Assembly: GCA_002354335.1 (NCBI GenBank)
Contig: DELI01000033.1
Location: 72,571 to 136,570 of the forward strand
Reading direction: 5' to 3'
Source: Sphingobacterium sp. UBA2700
GTDB lineage: Bacteria; Bacteroidota; Bacteroidia; Sphingobacteriales; Sphingobacteriaceae
Length of the DNA: 64,000 nucleotides
Of the stretch, positions 1-8,022 are shown piece by piece. The position numbers were made by a program, and so were the translations under genes. The notes below the pieces were generated by a model, which was not told the DNA's origin, made no database searches, and saw nothing but the letters and a program-made list of their open reading frames with translations. The first letter of the stretch is position 1, and every line of letters begins with the position of its first letter.

Positions 1-35
1 TCTTCTCATTTAATTGGCTCTTTAAACAGATTTGT

Positions 36-2183
36 TTATTTAATATCCCTGTATTTGAGATTCATGTTTTGGAACATGAAAGCCCACTTATCAGTTTGCT
101 CAGCAATAACCATTTCGGTTGATTTACCTGCTCCGTGACCTGCTTTTGTGTCGATACGAATCAAGGTTGGATTCTTACCGGTATTGTATTCTTGCAGTCG
201 TGCGGCAAATTTGAAGGAGTGTGCCGGTACGACACGGTCATCATGATCTGCAGTTGTTACCATGGTCGCCGGATATGCCGTATTCGGTTTCAGCGCGTGA
301 TAAGGCGAGTATTTTTGAAGGTAATTAAACATTTCAGCGCTATCATCGGCTGTACCGTAGTCAAATGCCCAACCGGCTCCAGCGGTAAATTTATGATAGC
401 GTAGCATATCCAGTACGCCTACTGCCGGGAAAGCTACTTTATAGAGTTCCGGGCGCTGTGTCATACATGCACCGACTAATAAACCGCCGTTGGATGCTCC
501 GGAAATAGCAAGATGATCTGAAGAAGTATATTTTTCAGCAATCAAATATTCGGCAGCGGCTATAAAGTCATCGAATACGTTTTGTTTATTCAGCTTCGTC
601 CCTGCCACATGCCAGGTTTCACCATATTCACCACCACCACGTAAGTTTGCCACTGCATAAACACCGCCTTGTTCTAATAAGATGAGCGTGCTAGTGCTGA
701 AGGATGGGGTCAGGCTGATATTGAATCCACCATAGGCGTAAAGCATGGTTGGATTTGTTCCGTCCAGCTTAATTCCTTTTTTATAGGTGATGATCATCGG
801 AACTTTAGTGCCATCTTTCGATGTGTAAAACACTTGCTTCGATTCATAATTGGCTAAGTCGAATTTGATGGCCGGCGTTTTGTACACTTCTGATTTGCCA
901 GAAGCAATATCGTACTTATAGATTGTTCCCGGGTTTACATAATTCGTGAAAGAATAATATAATTCCTTGTCAGTTTTTTTCCCGCCGAAACCTGAAGCCG
1001 TTCCAATTCCTGGAAGTTCAATTTCTCGCTCTAATTTACCGGATTTGTCAAATTGTTTAACCTGTGAAATCGCATCCTTAAGATAAGTAGCGAAGATTTT
1101 ATCGCCAGCAAGCGAAGCGCTGAGTACATTTTCAGTTTCGGGTATCAGATCTTTCCAGGACGCAGGGCTAGGGTTTGTTATTTCAGTTTGTACGACGCGA
1201 CCATTCGGCGCATTGAGTTCGGTATAAATCAGGAGTTTGGAACCCTCGTTATCTAAGATTGCGTGGTTTTTCTCCATATTATCTACAACCGTGATAAAAG
1301 CAGACGTAGGATTTGTTAAATCTTTTACATAAAGCTCATTGCCTGAAGTGGTATTCGCCGCTGTAACGACTAAAAAGCGTTCATCCTCTGTTAAATATCC
1401 ACCCACATAACGTCTGGGTTTAGTGGGGCCGCCAAATATAAGCTCATCGGTATTCTGAGGCGTATTCAACTTGTGGAAATATAACTTATGCTGATCGGTC
1501 ATTGCGGATAACGCAGAGCCTTCTTTAGGTTTATCATAAGAACTATAATAAATTCCTTCATTTCCTTTCCATGCAAGGCCACTAAATTTCACATCGACCA
1601 AGGTATCACCGACTACGGATTTATCTTCAGCCTTCATGATGATAACCTTGCGCCAGTCAGAGCCCCCTTCGGAAATCTGATATGCGACAAGCGAACCATC
1701 TTTACTGAAGTCTACACCGGCTAAGGAAGTTGTGCCATCATCAGAAAATTTATTTGGATCTAAGAATACTTCCTCGGTTCCTTTCTCTCCTTTCTTTCTA
1801 TAAAGCACATGTTGGTTTTGCAACCCATTGTTTTTATAGTAGTAAATGTATTCGCCTTCTTTAAATGGAGCTCCCTCCTTTTCATAGTTCCAAAGGTTTT
1901 CGAGGCGCTTCCGAATCTGTTCGCGATAGGGAATCTGCGAGAGATAGTCGTCGGTAACTTCATTTTGGGCTTTGATCCAGTTCTTGGTATCTGCAGAGAG
2001 ATCGTCTTCCAACCAACGATAAGGGTCGTCGACCAGTGTTCCGAAATAATTGTCTTGTTGGGTTCCTTTTTGGCTTGTTGGATAGGGTTTCACGCTAATA
2101 TCAGTTTTTGAATCAATGGTTTTTTCCTGTTGGCAGGCGGTAATGCTGAGAACAAGGGCACCATAACCTAAGATTTTCTTCAT
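36..2183 (-). CDS. Prolyl oligopeptidase (S9A), predicted lipoprotein
   Basis: Serine peptidase that cleaves short peptides after proline. The 715-residue product has the family layout: an N-terminal seven-bladed propeller region and a C-terminal alpha/beta-hydrolase domain. The nucleophile serine lies in the SGASNGG motif near residue 564, the aspartate in DDRVVP near 648 and the histidine in GHGAGKS near 682, so the triad is complete. I start at the ATG giving MKKILGYG because the lipoprotein signal with ITAC lipobox begins there; an ATG 12 bases upstream (2195) is possible. The lipobox implies attachment to the outer or inner membrane facing the periplasm. It stands alone and diverges from the LpxH-like gene, with its own promoter-like sequence. 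Confidence 0.93.
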   Translation of the reverse strand: MKKILGYGALVLSITACQQEKTIDSKTDISVKPYPTSQKGTQQDNYFGTLVDDPYRWLEDDLSADTKNWIKAQNEVTDDYLSQIPYREQIRKRLENLWNYEKEGAPFKEGEYIYYYKNNGLQNQHVLYRKKGEKGTEEVFLDPNKFSDDGTTSLAGVDFSKDGSLVAYQISEGGSDWRKVIIMKAEDKSVVGDTLVDVKFSGLAWKGNEGIYYSSYDKPKEGSALSAMTDQHKLYFHKLNTPQNTDELIFGGPTKPRRYVGGYLTEDERFLVVTAANTTSGNELYVKDLTNPTSAFITVVDNMEKNHAILDNEGSKLLIYTELNAPNGRVVQTEITNPSPASWKDLIPETENVLSASLAGDKIFATYLKDAISQVKQFDKSGKLEREIELPGIGTASGFGGKKTDKELYYSFTNYVNPGTIYKYDIASGKSEVYKTPAIKFDLANYESKQVFYTSKDGTKVPMIITYKKGIKLDGTNPTMLYAYGGFNISLTPSFSTSTLILLEQGGVYAVANLRGGGEYGETWHVAGTKLNKQNVFDDFIAAAEYLIAEKYTSSDHLAISGASNGGLLVGACMTQRPELYKVAFPAVGVLDMLRYHKFTAGAGWAFDYGTADDSAEMFNYLQKYSPYHALKPNTAYPATMVTTADHDDRVVPAHSFKFAARLQEYNTGKNPTLIRIDTKAGHGAGKSTEMVIAEQTDKWAFMFQNMNLKYRDIK

Positions 2184-2206
2184 AATTATTTGCATTAGTT
2201 CAAAAA

Positions 2207-2236
2207 CAAAACTAATGAAATAATCGACGGTTCAAA
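2207..2236 (-). promoter_or_regulatory. Bacteroidota-type promoter of the prolyl oligopeptidase gene
   Basis: On the minus strand TTTG (2233-2236) is followed after 18 bp by TAGTTTTG (2207-2214), matching the Bacteroidota -33/-7 consensus (TTTG, TAnnTTTG). Transcription would start about 18-20 nt before the chosen start codon. Confidence 0.6.
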
Positions 2237-2245
2237 AAAGCATTA

Positions 2246-2277
2246 TTTGATAATAAATATTAATTATGGTAGTTTTG
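2246..2277 (+). promoter_or_regulatory. Promoter of lpxH-like gene, near-leaderless geometry
   Basis: TTTG (2246-2249), a 20 bp spacer, then TAGTTTTG (2270-2277). Only 6 bp separate the -7 box from the ATG at 2284, so the transcript would begin at or next to that codon. The box overlaps the alternative upstream ATG at 2266, which argues against that start. Confidence 0.6.
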
Positions 2278-2283
2278 GCGTTC

Positions 2284-3030
2284 ATGAGCGCTCGCGATAA
2301 AATATATTTTGCTTCGGATTTTCATTTGGGTTCCTATCCCAAAGAAGCGAATATTACGCGAGAAAAAACAATCATCCGTTGGTTAGATGCTATCAAGCAG
2401 GATGCGAAAGAACTTTACCTGGTAGGCGATATTTTCGATTTTTGGTTTGAATACAGTACGGTGGTCCCTCGAGGCTACATTCGTTTTTTAGGCAAACTGG
2501 CAGAACTAGCCGACTTGGGCGTTAAGATTACGCTTTTCAAGGGCAACCACGACATGTGGATGTTTGATTATTTTAAGAATGAACTCGGGGCGAAAATTAT
2601 TTCGGATGAATTGGAAGTTACCTTAGATGGTAAGAAATTCTATATACATCATGGGGATGGCTTAGGTCCAGGCGACAAAAAATATAAATTCCTGAAGAAG
2701 TTTTTCCGTAGTCCCTTTTGTCAGTGGCTTTTCGCTCGTCTACATCCGAATCTTGGGATTGGTATTGCCCAGCGTTGGTCGAAACATAGCCGTATCTCGA
2801 ATAACGAGGATGAGCAATTTTTAGGAGAGGATCGTGAATGGCTTATTATTTATGCTAAGGAGCTGCTGAAAAGCAAATCGTACGACTATCTCATCTTTGG
2901 CCATCGACATCTTCCGTATGACATCAGCTTATCAGACAAGAGTAGGATCATCAATTTGGGTGAGTGGATCAATTTCCACAGCTATGCAGTTTGGGATGGA
3001 AAAGAATTACAGCTGAAAACCTGGGAATAA
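2284..3030 (+). CDS. UDP-2,3-diacylglucosamine diphosphatase-like metallophosphoesterase
   Basis: Calcineurin-like phosphoesterase of the LpxH group, which hydrolyses UDP-2,3-diacylglucosamine to lipid X in lipid A synthesis at the cytoplasmic face of the inner membrane. The 248-residue protein carries the ordered metal motifs DFHLG (near residue 12), GDIFDFW (near 49), GNHD (near 88), HHGDG (near 124) and GHRH (near 212). An upstream ATG (2266) is in frame, but a perfect -7 box covers it, so I start at MSARDKIYF. The SMR exporter gene follows after 24 bp, probably cotranscribed. The family assignment is firm; the exact substrate is inferred from motif pattern and length. Confidence 0.82.
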   Translation: MSARDKIYFASDFHLGSYPKEANITREKTIIRWLDAIKQDAKELYLVGDIFDFWFEYSTVVPRGYIRFLGKLAELADLGVKITLFKGNHDMWMFDYFKNELGAKIISDELEVTLDGKKFYIHHGDGLGPGDKKYKFLKKFFRSPFCQWLFARLHPNLGIGIAQRWSKHSRISNNEDEQFLGEDREWLIIYAKELLKSKSYDYLIFGHRHLPYDISLSDKSRIINLGEWINFHSYAVWDGKELQLKTWE

Positions 3031-3054
3031 CATACAACACATAATAGTTTAAGA

Positions 3055-3384
3055 ATGAATTGGATATTACTTATCATCGGTGGCCTGTTTGAGGTCATGT
3101 TTACCTTTTGTATCGGTAAAGCAAATGACGCCGTTGGATCGGAAAAATGGTTATGGTATTTAGGTTTTCTAGTTTCTGTTTCTATCAGTATGGGGCTATT
3201 GATCAAAGCGACCAGCACACTGCCTCTGGGTACTGCCTATGCGGTTTGGACCGGAATTGGCGCTGTAGGGACGGTTTTGATGGGTATTTTCATCTTCAAG
3301 GAGCCTGCTGAGTTTTGGCGCATATTCTTTATCGTGACCTTGATTGCATCGATTGTCGGACTTAAAGCAGTTTCTTCACACTAG
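3055..3384 (+). CDS. Small multidrug resistance (SMR) family exporter, SugE/Gdx-like
   Basis: A 109-residue protein with four hydrophobic segments, the standard SMR size. The conserved membrane glutamate is in GGLFEVMF (about residue 13-14), and the GTAYAVWTGIGAVG loop is typical of the family. Sequence style (W-I-L-L at the start, TLPLGTAYAVWTGIG) resembles the SugE/Gdx branch, many of which export guanidinium, rather than the EmrE branch; this is a judgement by eye. It acts as a proton-coupled dimer in the inner membrane. Only 24 bp separate it from the LpxH-like gene, leaving no room for a guanidine riboswitch. Confidence 0.85.
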   Translation: MNWILLIIGGLFEVMFTFCIGKANDAVGSEKWLWYLGFLVSVSISMGLLIKATSTLPLGTAYAVWTGIGAVGTVLMGIFIFKEPAEFWRIFFIVTLIASIVGLKAVSSH

Positions 3385-3413
3385 AAAAGAAGAAAAAAAA
3401 GATAAAATTTAGT

Positions 3414-3421
3414 TATTTTTG
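3414..3421 (+). promoter_or_regulatory. Possible -7 box for prfA
   Basis: TATTTTTG fits TAnnTTTG and lies 57 bp before the prfA ATG. No clear -33 TTTG is visible, so support is limited to the -7 element. Confidence 0.35.
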
Positions 3422-3478
3422 TCGATTAGTTCGCCTAATCAATGGATTAGGGCACTATGGGAAACGAATTACACAGAT

Positions 3479-4552
3479 ATGTTAGAGAAATTACAAGCGA
3501 TAAAAGAAAGATGGGAAGAGGTTGAAGCTGAATTAAGCAATCCGGATACCATTAGCGATATGAAACGTTTTGCGAAACTAAACAAGGAATATAAGGACTT
3601 GTCTAAGATCGTAGAGCAATACCATATCTATAAAAATATAGTTAGCAACATCGACACGAACAAGGATATTTTAGCGAACGAGAAAGATCAGGAGCTGCGT
3701 GAGATGGCAAAAGAGGAATTGGATATTCTTTGGACGGATAAGGAAGAGAAGGAGGAGGAAATCCGCTTGATGTTGATTCCGAAAGATCCTGAGGATGCTA
3801 AGAATGCGATTATCGAGATCCGTGGTGGTACGGGTGGTGATGAGGCTGCTTTATTTGCGGGCGATCTTTACCGTATGTACACTCGTTATTTTGAGACGAA
3901 AGGCTGGAGAAACGAGGTGATGGATGTTACTGAAGGTACTTCTGGTGGTTACAAAGAGGTGATTCTGAAAGTAATCGGCGATGATGTATATGGTCAGCTT
4001 AAATATGAGTCTGGCGTTCACCGCGTTCAACGTGTTCCGGATACTGAGACGCAAGGTCGCGTGCATACATCAGCAGCATCAGTAGCGGTTTTACCGGAGG
4101 CTGAAGAGGTGGATGTGGAAATCAACCCTGGCGATATTGAGATGCAGACTTCACGTTCAGGGGGTGCTGGTGGTCAGAACGTCAATAAAGTAGAGACGAA
4201 AGTACAATTGACCCACAAACCAAGTGGTATTGTTGTTGTTTGCCAGGTTGAGCGTTCGCAATTAGCCAACCGGGAATTGGCGATGGAGATGTTACGTAAT
4301 AAGCTTTACGAGCTTGAGGTTCAGAAAAAGCATGGGGATGTTGCGGCGAAACGTAAGACAATGGTTTCTACCGGTGACAGATCTGCAAAAATCAGAACTT
4401 ATAACTATCCACAAGGCCGTGTTACAGAACATCGTATTGGTTTGACGATGTATAATCTTCCGAGCATTATGGATGGTGATATTCAGGATATTATCGATGC
4501 GCTACAGTTTGCTGAGAATGCAGAAAAGATGAAAGAAGGCGCTGTAGAGTAA
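3479..4552 (+). CDS. prfA: Peptide chain release factor 1
   Basis: Class I release factor that recognises UAA and UAG stop codons and triggers peptidyl-tRNA hydrolysis on the ribosome. The 358-residue product contains the GGQ catalytic motif ([11 protein letters not shown], near residue 230) and the P-x-T tripeptide (VPDTE) that marks RF1 rather than RF2. The open frame extends upstream to a TTG at 3419, but the family N-terminus begins at MLEKLQAIK, so I use the ATG at 3479. The length matches typical bacterial RF1. The three tRNA-Asp genes follow on the same strand but have their own promoter-like box. Confidence 0.97.
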   Translation: MLEKLQAIKERWEEVEAELSNPDTISDMKRFAKLNKEYKDLSKIVEQYHIYKNIVSNIDTNKDILANEKDQELREMAKEELDILWTDKEEKEEEIRLMLIPKDPEDAKNAIIEIRGGTGGDEAALFAGDLYRMYTRYFETKGWRNEVMDVTEGTSGGYKEVILKVIGDDVYGQLKYESGVHRVQRVPDTETQGRVHTSAASVAVLPEAEEVDVEINPGDIEMQTSRSGGAGGQNVNKVETKVQLTHKPSGIVVVCQVERSQLANRELAMEMLRNKLYELEVQKKHGDVAAKRKTMVSTGDRSAKIRTYNYPQGRVTEHRIGLTMYNLPSIMDGDIQDIIDALQFAENAEKMKEGAVE

Positions 4553-4592
4553 GATTTTTCAAAATTTTATTAGCGAATATAGAAATAAACAC

Positions 4593-4606
4593 TATATTTG
4601 CACACC
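4593..4606 (+). promoter_or_regulatory. Promoter -7 region of the tRNA-Asp cluster
   Basis: TATATTTG (4593-4600) followed by CACACC. The same 15-mer, CTATATTTGCACACC, lies upstream of the tRNA-Val pair at 53640-53654 on the other strand, suggesting a shared strong stable-RNA promoter. The -33 region here is weak. Confidence 0.6.
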
Positions 4607-4625
4607 TTCTCAAAAGAAGGGCAAT

Positions 4626-4699
4626 GGTCTGGTAGTTCAGCTGGTTAGAATACATGCCTGTCACGCATGGGGTCGCGGGTTCGAGTCCCGTCCAGACCG
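4626..4699 (+). tRNA. tRNA-Asp (GTC), copy 1
   Basis: 74 nt cloverleaf: acceptor arms GGTCTGG and CCAGACC, GTTCAGCTGGTTAGAA D-arm, CCTGTCACGC anticodon region with GTC, GGTTCGAGTCC T-arm, discriminator G. CCA is not encoded: the following bases are CTA. Confidence 0.96.
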
Positions 4700-4783
4700 C
4701 TAAAAATAAAGAGAGTGCGATACTCTTTTTTAATGAAGGGCAACCTTCGACAACGTTCTTTAACAACAATTAAAAAGATTTAA

Positions 4784-4857
4784 GGTCTGGTAGTTCAGCT
4801 GGTTAGAATACATGCCTGTCACGCATGGGGTCGCGGGTTCGAGTCCCGTCCAGACCG
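4784..4857 (+). tRNA. tRNA-Asp (GTC), copy 2
   Basis: Same sequence as copy 1. Here CCA is encoded directly after the discriminator (4858-4860), unlike the flanking copies. Confidence 0.96.
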
Positions 4858-4905
4858 CCAAAATACCCAATCACGATTGGGTCATTAAAATCTTTTTAAA
4901 CGTTA

Positions 4906-4979
4906 GGTCTGGTAGTTCAGCTGGTTAGAATACATGCCTGTCACGCATGGGGTCGCGGGTTCGAGTCCCGTCCAGACCG
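4906..4979 (+). tRNA. tRNA-Asp (GTC), copy 3
   Basis: Same 74 nt sequence as copies 1 and 2, with no encoded CCA (followed by CTAAAG). A strong terminator follows directly. Confidence 0.96.
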
Positions 4980-4986
4980 CTAAAGT

Positions 4987-5024
4987 AAAAAGGTGTTAAA
5001 CGTAATGTTTAACACCTTTTTTAT
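4987..5024 (+). terminator. Rho-independent terminator of the tRNA-Asp cluster
   Basis: AGGTGTTAAAC (4991-5001) pairs perfectly with GTTTAACACCT (5007-5017) around a 5 nt loop, followed by a T-run. Confidence 0.85.
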
Positions 5025-5046
5025 TTTGTAGACTTTTCTTTAAATG

Positions 5047-5274
5047 CTAACTGCGGTTATCAATATACGACAGAGCCCCCGAAGGACATTGATTAATCTG
5101 TTCGATCAAGTCTTCGGTTTGAGCATTTTCGGGCTTCAACCAGGGACGATCTTTGGGGTTATAAACTTGAGGCAACATCTTCACACAGATTGCCGCATGT
5201 TCGCATCGCTCCGGCTTCCATAATACCGTGATCTCTCCATTCGGATGCGGGTATTGTATTGTTTTTTCTTCCAT
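5047..5274 (-). CDS. Small ferredoxin-like (4Fe-4S) protein, Fer4_19-like
   Basis: A 75-residue acidic protein with the cysteine pattern of divergent mono-cluster ferredoxins: CEHAAIC near residues 24-30 and NQCPSGAL near the C-terminus. It probably carries a single iron-sulfur cluster and passes electrons to an unidentified partner. I start at MEEKTIQYPH; an upstream ATG (5301) would add nine residues without family support. It stands alone, convergent with the tRNA-Asp cluster, so context gives no partner. Confidence 0.75.
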   Translation of the reverse strand: MEEKTIQYPHPNGEITVLWKPERCEHAAICVKMLPQVYNPKDRPWLKPENAQTEDLIEQINQCPSGALSYIDNRS

Positions 5275-5423
5275 AGTTTGTTCATCTTGCTTTATCAACA
5301 AGTAACTTGTAGAGTTTGTTTCCGTTCTTTATATGCGTAAAGATCGCTAAAATATAAGGTTTTTATGTCCATCATTATCAAATATTTATCTTACATTTAA
5401 TAGAAACTATAACACTATAACTT

Positions 5424-5783
5424 ATGGAGACACCCCTAAATCCCATGGACAATCAGCCCCAAAACAGCATTGATGATGGCAAGAACATCGCTATCATTGC
5501 TTATCTAACATTAATTGGGTTAATTATTGCATTCGTCTTGAATAATGAGAAGAAAAATGAGTTTGCGAGATTTCACATCCGCCAATCGTTAGGAATCATT
5601 ATTACGTTATTCGCTGTAAGCATACTTTCCTACATCCCCTATATTGGCTGGATTATTTCCATTGTTGGGGTCCTTGTCGGCGTCATCATGTGGATAATTG
5701 GGATCATGAATGCAGCAAATGGCAAGCAGAAAGTTGTTCCGATCCTAGGCGAACAATATAATAGTCTGTTCGCTGGAATTTAA
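5424..5783 (+). CDS. DUF4870 family membrane protein
   Basis: A 119-residue protein with a polar N-terminal tail and three hydrophobic segments (about residues 22-40, 53-70 and 76-96). The layout and the NEFARFHIRQSL segment after the first helix match DUF4870/Tic20-like small inner-membrane proteins. Function is unknown. It is monocistronic, with a strong terminator after it. Confidence 0.75.
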   Translation: METPLNPMDNQPQNSIDDGKNIAIIAYLTLIGLIIAFVLNNEKKNEFARFHIRQSLGIIITLFAVSILSYIPYIGWIISIVGVLVGVIMWIIGIMNAANGKQKVVPILGEQYNSLFAGI

Positions 5784-5807
5784 CAGTTTCATAAAATATT
5801 AAGCATG

Positions 5808-5839
5808 AGGGACTTTTGAAAACGAAAGTCCTTTTTTTT
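5808..5839 (+). terminator. Terminator after the DUF4870 gene
   Basis: GGACTTT (5810-5816) pairs with AAAGTCC (5825-5831), followed by eight T residues. Confidence 0.85.
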
Positions 5840-5969
5840 CGCGCATACATTTGGATGCGTGAAATTTTATTGATTTTTCAAAAATTTCTATTACGTTTGA
5901 GAGATTGAATAGAGAAAAAAATTATTTCATCTACCTTGGGTTACTATTTGAGAATTAGCGTATTAATAA

Positions 5970-6548
5970 GTGAGTAAAATAAGAAAGATATTACCAAAAT
6001 CGCGGGAAGATGCAGAGATAGTCGAGGGGATGCGAAATGGCGATAATGATGCGATATCGTATATCTACAAGTCATTTTACCCATCAATTTCCCATTTGAT
6101 TGTGAACAACAATGGGACGGAAGAAGAGGCACAGGACATCTTTCAGGAAGGGGTGATGGTATTATACGACAAAGTTACTCATGATGATTTTGCCTTAAGC
6201 AGCAAACTAAGTACGTTCTTATATGCGATTTGTAGACGACTCTGGCTAAAGAGTTTGAGCAAAAAAGGGAATTCGTTTAGTATTACGGATCATGAGAATT
6301 TTGAGATTCCCGATGTTGAGGATGATTTACAACAGCATATGGAGTTGGAAACCAAATTTGACAAGATGGAATACGCGCTGGAATCACTCGGCGAGCCCTG
6401 TAGCACGATTCTAAGAGAGTTTTACATCAAGAACAAGTCAATGCAGTATATCTGCGATAAACTCGGTTATACGAACGCTGACAACGCAAAAAATCAAAAG
6501 TATAAATGCTTACAACGATTGAAGAAACTGTTCTTTGATCAAAAGTAG
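5970..6548 (+). CDS. ECF-type RNA polymerase sigma factor
   Basis: A 192-residue sigma-70 family protein. Residues about 25-95 form region 2 (EEAQDIFQEGVMVLYDKV, then a YAICRRLWLK stretch), and residues about 135-190 form a region 4 helix-turn-helix ending in LQRLKKLFFDQK. It would direct RNA polymerase to a small set of promoters. The start is GTG at 5970; no ATG lies nearby upstream in frame. The next gene begins 15 bp downstream and has an anti-sigma-like N-terminus, so the two almost certainly form an operon and probably a sigma/anti-sigma pair. Confidence 0.88.
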   Translation: MSKIRKILPKSREDAEIVEGMRNGDNDAISYIYKSFYPSISHLIVNNNGTEEEAQDIFQEGVMVLYDKVTHDDFALSSKLSTFLYAICRRLWLKSLSKKGNSFSITDHENFEIPDVEDDLQQHMELETKFDKMEYALESLGEPCSTILREFYIKNKSMQYICDKLGYTNADNAKNQKYKCLQRLKKLFFDQK

Positions 6549-6563
6549 AAGGATGATATTTTA

Positions 6564-7631
6564 ATGAGACAACAAGAATTTATAGAACAAGCTGATCGTT
6601 ATTTAAACGGTGAAATGAATGCGCAAGAACGCATGGCATTTGACGCGCTTCTAAATGAGGATCCTGCGTTGAATGAGGTCTTCCAGTCTCATCAGGACTT
6701 CGTCGACATCATGAAACGCCAAGCTGCGCGTGCCGAGTTCAAAAATAAATTAGCAACACAAGTGGTTGCTCAGCCTAAAGAGGCTGTGATTTACCGCATG
6801 TGGAAGAAATTGAAGATTAATGCTGTCGCTGCTGCAGTTGTAGCTGTGATTTCCTCCTTAGCGACGCTTTACTTGACGGGCTATTTCTCGACGATCAGGA
6901 AGACGACTTCAGAATACAGCGCACTACGTAGAGAGGTGAACAATGTGAAACGCAATGTCAATGCGCATCACAATGCGATCCGTAATATCAACAAGGAAAC
7001 TGTCAATCAAGCGGCTCTTCAATACGGAGCGACGGGCTTTATGCTGACCAAGGATGGATATGTTGTAACCAATTATCACGTTGTCAATGGTGCGGATTCG
7101 ATACATCTTCAAAATAATAAGGGAGAGTCGTTTAGAGCTTCCATCATTCATACAGATCCAGAGAAGGATATCGCAATCCTACATATTTCAGATACGAGTT
7201 TTACGAAGCCTTCCTATATCCCGTATACCTTTAAGCGTCAGAATTTAGATCTAGGTGAGGGAATTTATACGATTGGTTATCCAAGAGATGAAGCTGTGTA
7301 TGGCGAGGGATATTTAAGTTCGGAAACTGGCTATAGCGGAGATACGACCGCCTACCAAATCTCTGTACCTGTTAACCCGGGAAACAGTGGTGGACCGGTT
7401 CTAGACAAATTCGGTAATATCATCGGTATTATTTCAGGTAAGCAAAAGGGTATCGATGGCGCAGCATTTGCCATCAAAACTAAGGCATTAGTAGAAACAT
7501 TGAATAGAATTCCAGAAGAATCATTGCGCGGGAACATCGTGCTTAGCAATAAAAATAGCCTATCAAATTTACCGAGAACCGAGCAGATTAAGAAGCTGCA
7601 AGATTTTATCTATATGGTGAAGGTATATTAG
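6564..7631 (+). CDS. Membrane-anchored trypsin-like serine protease with anti-sigma-like N-terminus
   Basis: A 355-residue protein in four parts. Residues 1-65 (YLNGEMNAQERMAFDALL) resemble the cytoplasmic sigma-binding segment of Bacteroidota anti-sigma factors. Residues about 86-108 are one membrane span. A short, probably coiled linker (about 115-145) leads to an HtrA-like chymotrypsin fold with H172 (TNYHVV), D202 (EKDIAIL) and S275 (NPGNSGGPV). No PDZ domain follows. The topology would put the protease in the periplasm and the N-terminus in the cytoplasm, near the sigma factor encoded 15 bp upstream. Protease class and span are clear; the anti-sigma role is inferred from the N-terminal pattern and gene order. 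A terminator follows. Confidence 0.85.
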   Translation: MRQQEFIEQADRYLNGEMNAQERMAFDALLNEDPALNEVFQSHQDFVDIMKRQAARAEFKNKLATQVVAQPKEAVIYRMWKKLKINAVAAAVVAVISSLATLYLTGYFSTIRKTTSEYSALRREVNNVKRNVNAHHNAIRNINKETVNQAALQYGATGFMLTKDGYVVTNYHVVNGADSIHLQNNKGESFRASIIHTDPEKDIAILHISDTSFTKPSYIPYTFKRQNLDLGEGIYTIGYPRDEAVYGEGYLSSETGYSGDTTAYQISVPVNPGNSGGPVLDKFGNIIGIISGKQKGIDGAAFAIKTKALVETLNRIPEESLRGNIVLSNKNSLSNLPRTEQIKKLQDFIYMVKVY

Positions 7632-7656
7632 TCATAAATCGGACTTGTATGAAATG

Positions 7657-7685
7657 AGGTGTTACAAAAGTAGCACCTTTTTCTT
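7657..7685 (+). terminator. Terminator of the sigma/protease operon
   Basis: AGGTGTTAC (7657-7665) and GTAGCACCT (7670-7678) form a stem with one mismatch and a 4 nt loop, followed by a T-rich tail. Confidence 0.75.
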
Positions 7686-7784
7686 TGCACTAATGTTAAC
7701 TGGAGACCCATCGAGCACTTTTCGGAATAAGTAATAGCGAACTAATCACTTTGATGCGTATATTTAAGGAACAAACAAACGCAT

Positions 7785-7991
7785 ATGCGGACCTTCTGGA
7801 CCTACTTCATTATCTTTTCTATCATTGTGGCAGCAATACAAGCTTTCGGCTATTTCAGTGCCGACGTGCATGATGAATTTGATTTCCTAACATTCTTCAA
7901 GCAAATCATTATCGTATTCTTGATTGCGACCATTACGTCGTTTCTGGACCGCAGAAAGAAGAAAAAGGTATATAATGAAAAAGCCAGCTAA
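7785..7991 (+). CDS. Small two-span membrane protein of unknown function
   Basis: A 68-residue ORF with two hydrophobic segments (about 5-24 and 38-55) separated by an acidic loop, and a lysine/arginine-rich C-terminus (DRRKKKK) that would face the cytoplasm. I do not recognise the family. The stop codon lies inside the terminator hairpin that follows, so gene and terminator overlap, a compact arrangement that supports it being a real transcription unit. Confidence 0.55.
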   Translation: MRTFWTYFIIFSIIVAAIQAFGYFSADVHDEFDFLTFFKQIIIVFLIATITSFLDRRKKKKVYNEKAS

Positions 7992-8005
7992 GAGCTGGCT
8001 TTCTA
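7979..8005 (+). terminator. Terminator overlapping the end of the small membrane-protein gene
   Basis: AGCCAGCT (7982-7989) and AGCTGGCT (7993-8000) form a perfect 8 bp stem around a 3 nt loop, with flanking A and T runs. It may also serve the convergent peroxiredoxin gene. Confidence 0.8.
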
Positions 8006-8022
8006 TTTTATTGTTACACGAT

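Noticed and set aside
3031..3054. Possible guanidine riboswitch before the SMR exporter gene
   Set aside because: The gap is only 24 bp, too short for any known guanidine riboswitch.
4491..4769. Minus-strand ORF across the end of prfA and tRNA-Asp
   Set aside because: It runs antisense through a tRNA gene and a coding region; no protein support.
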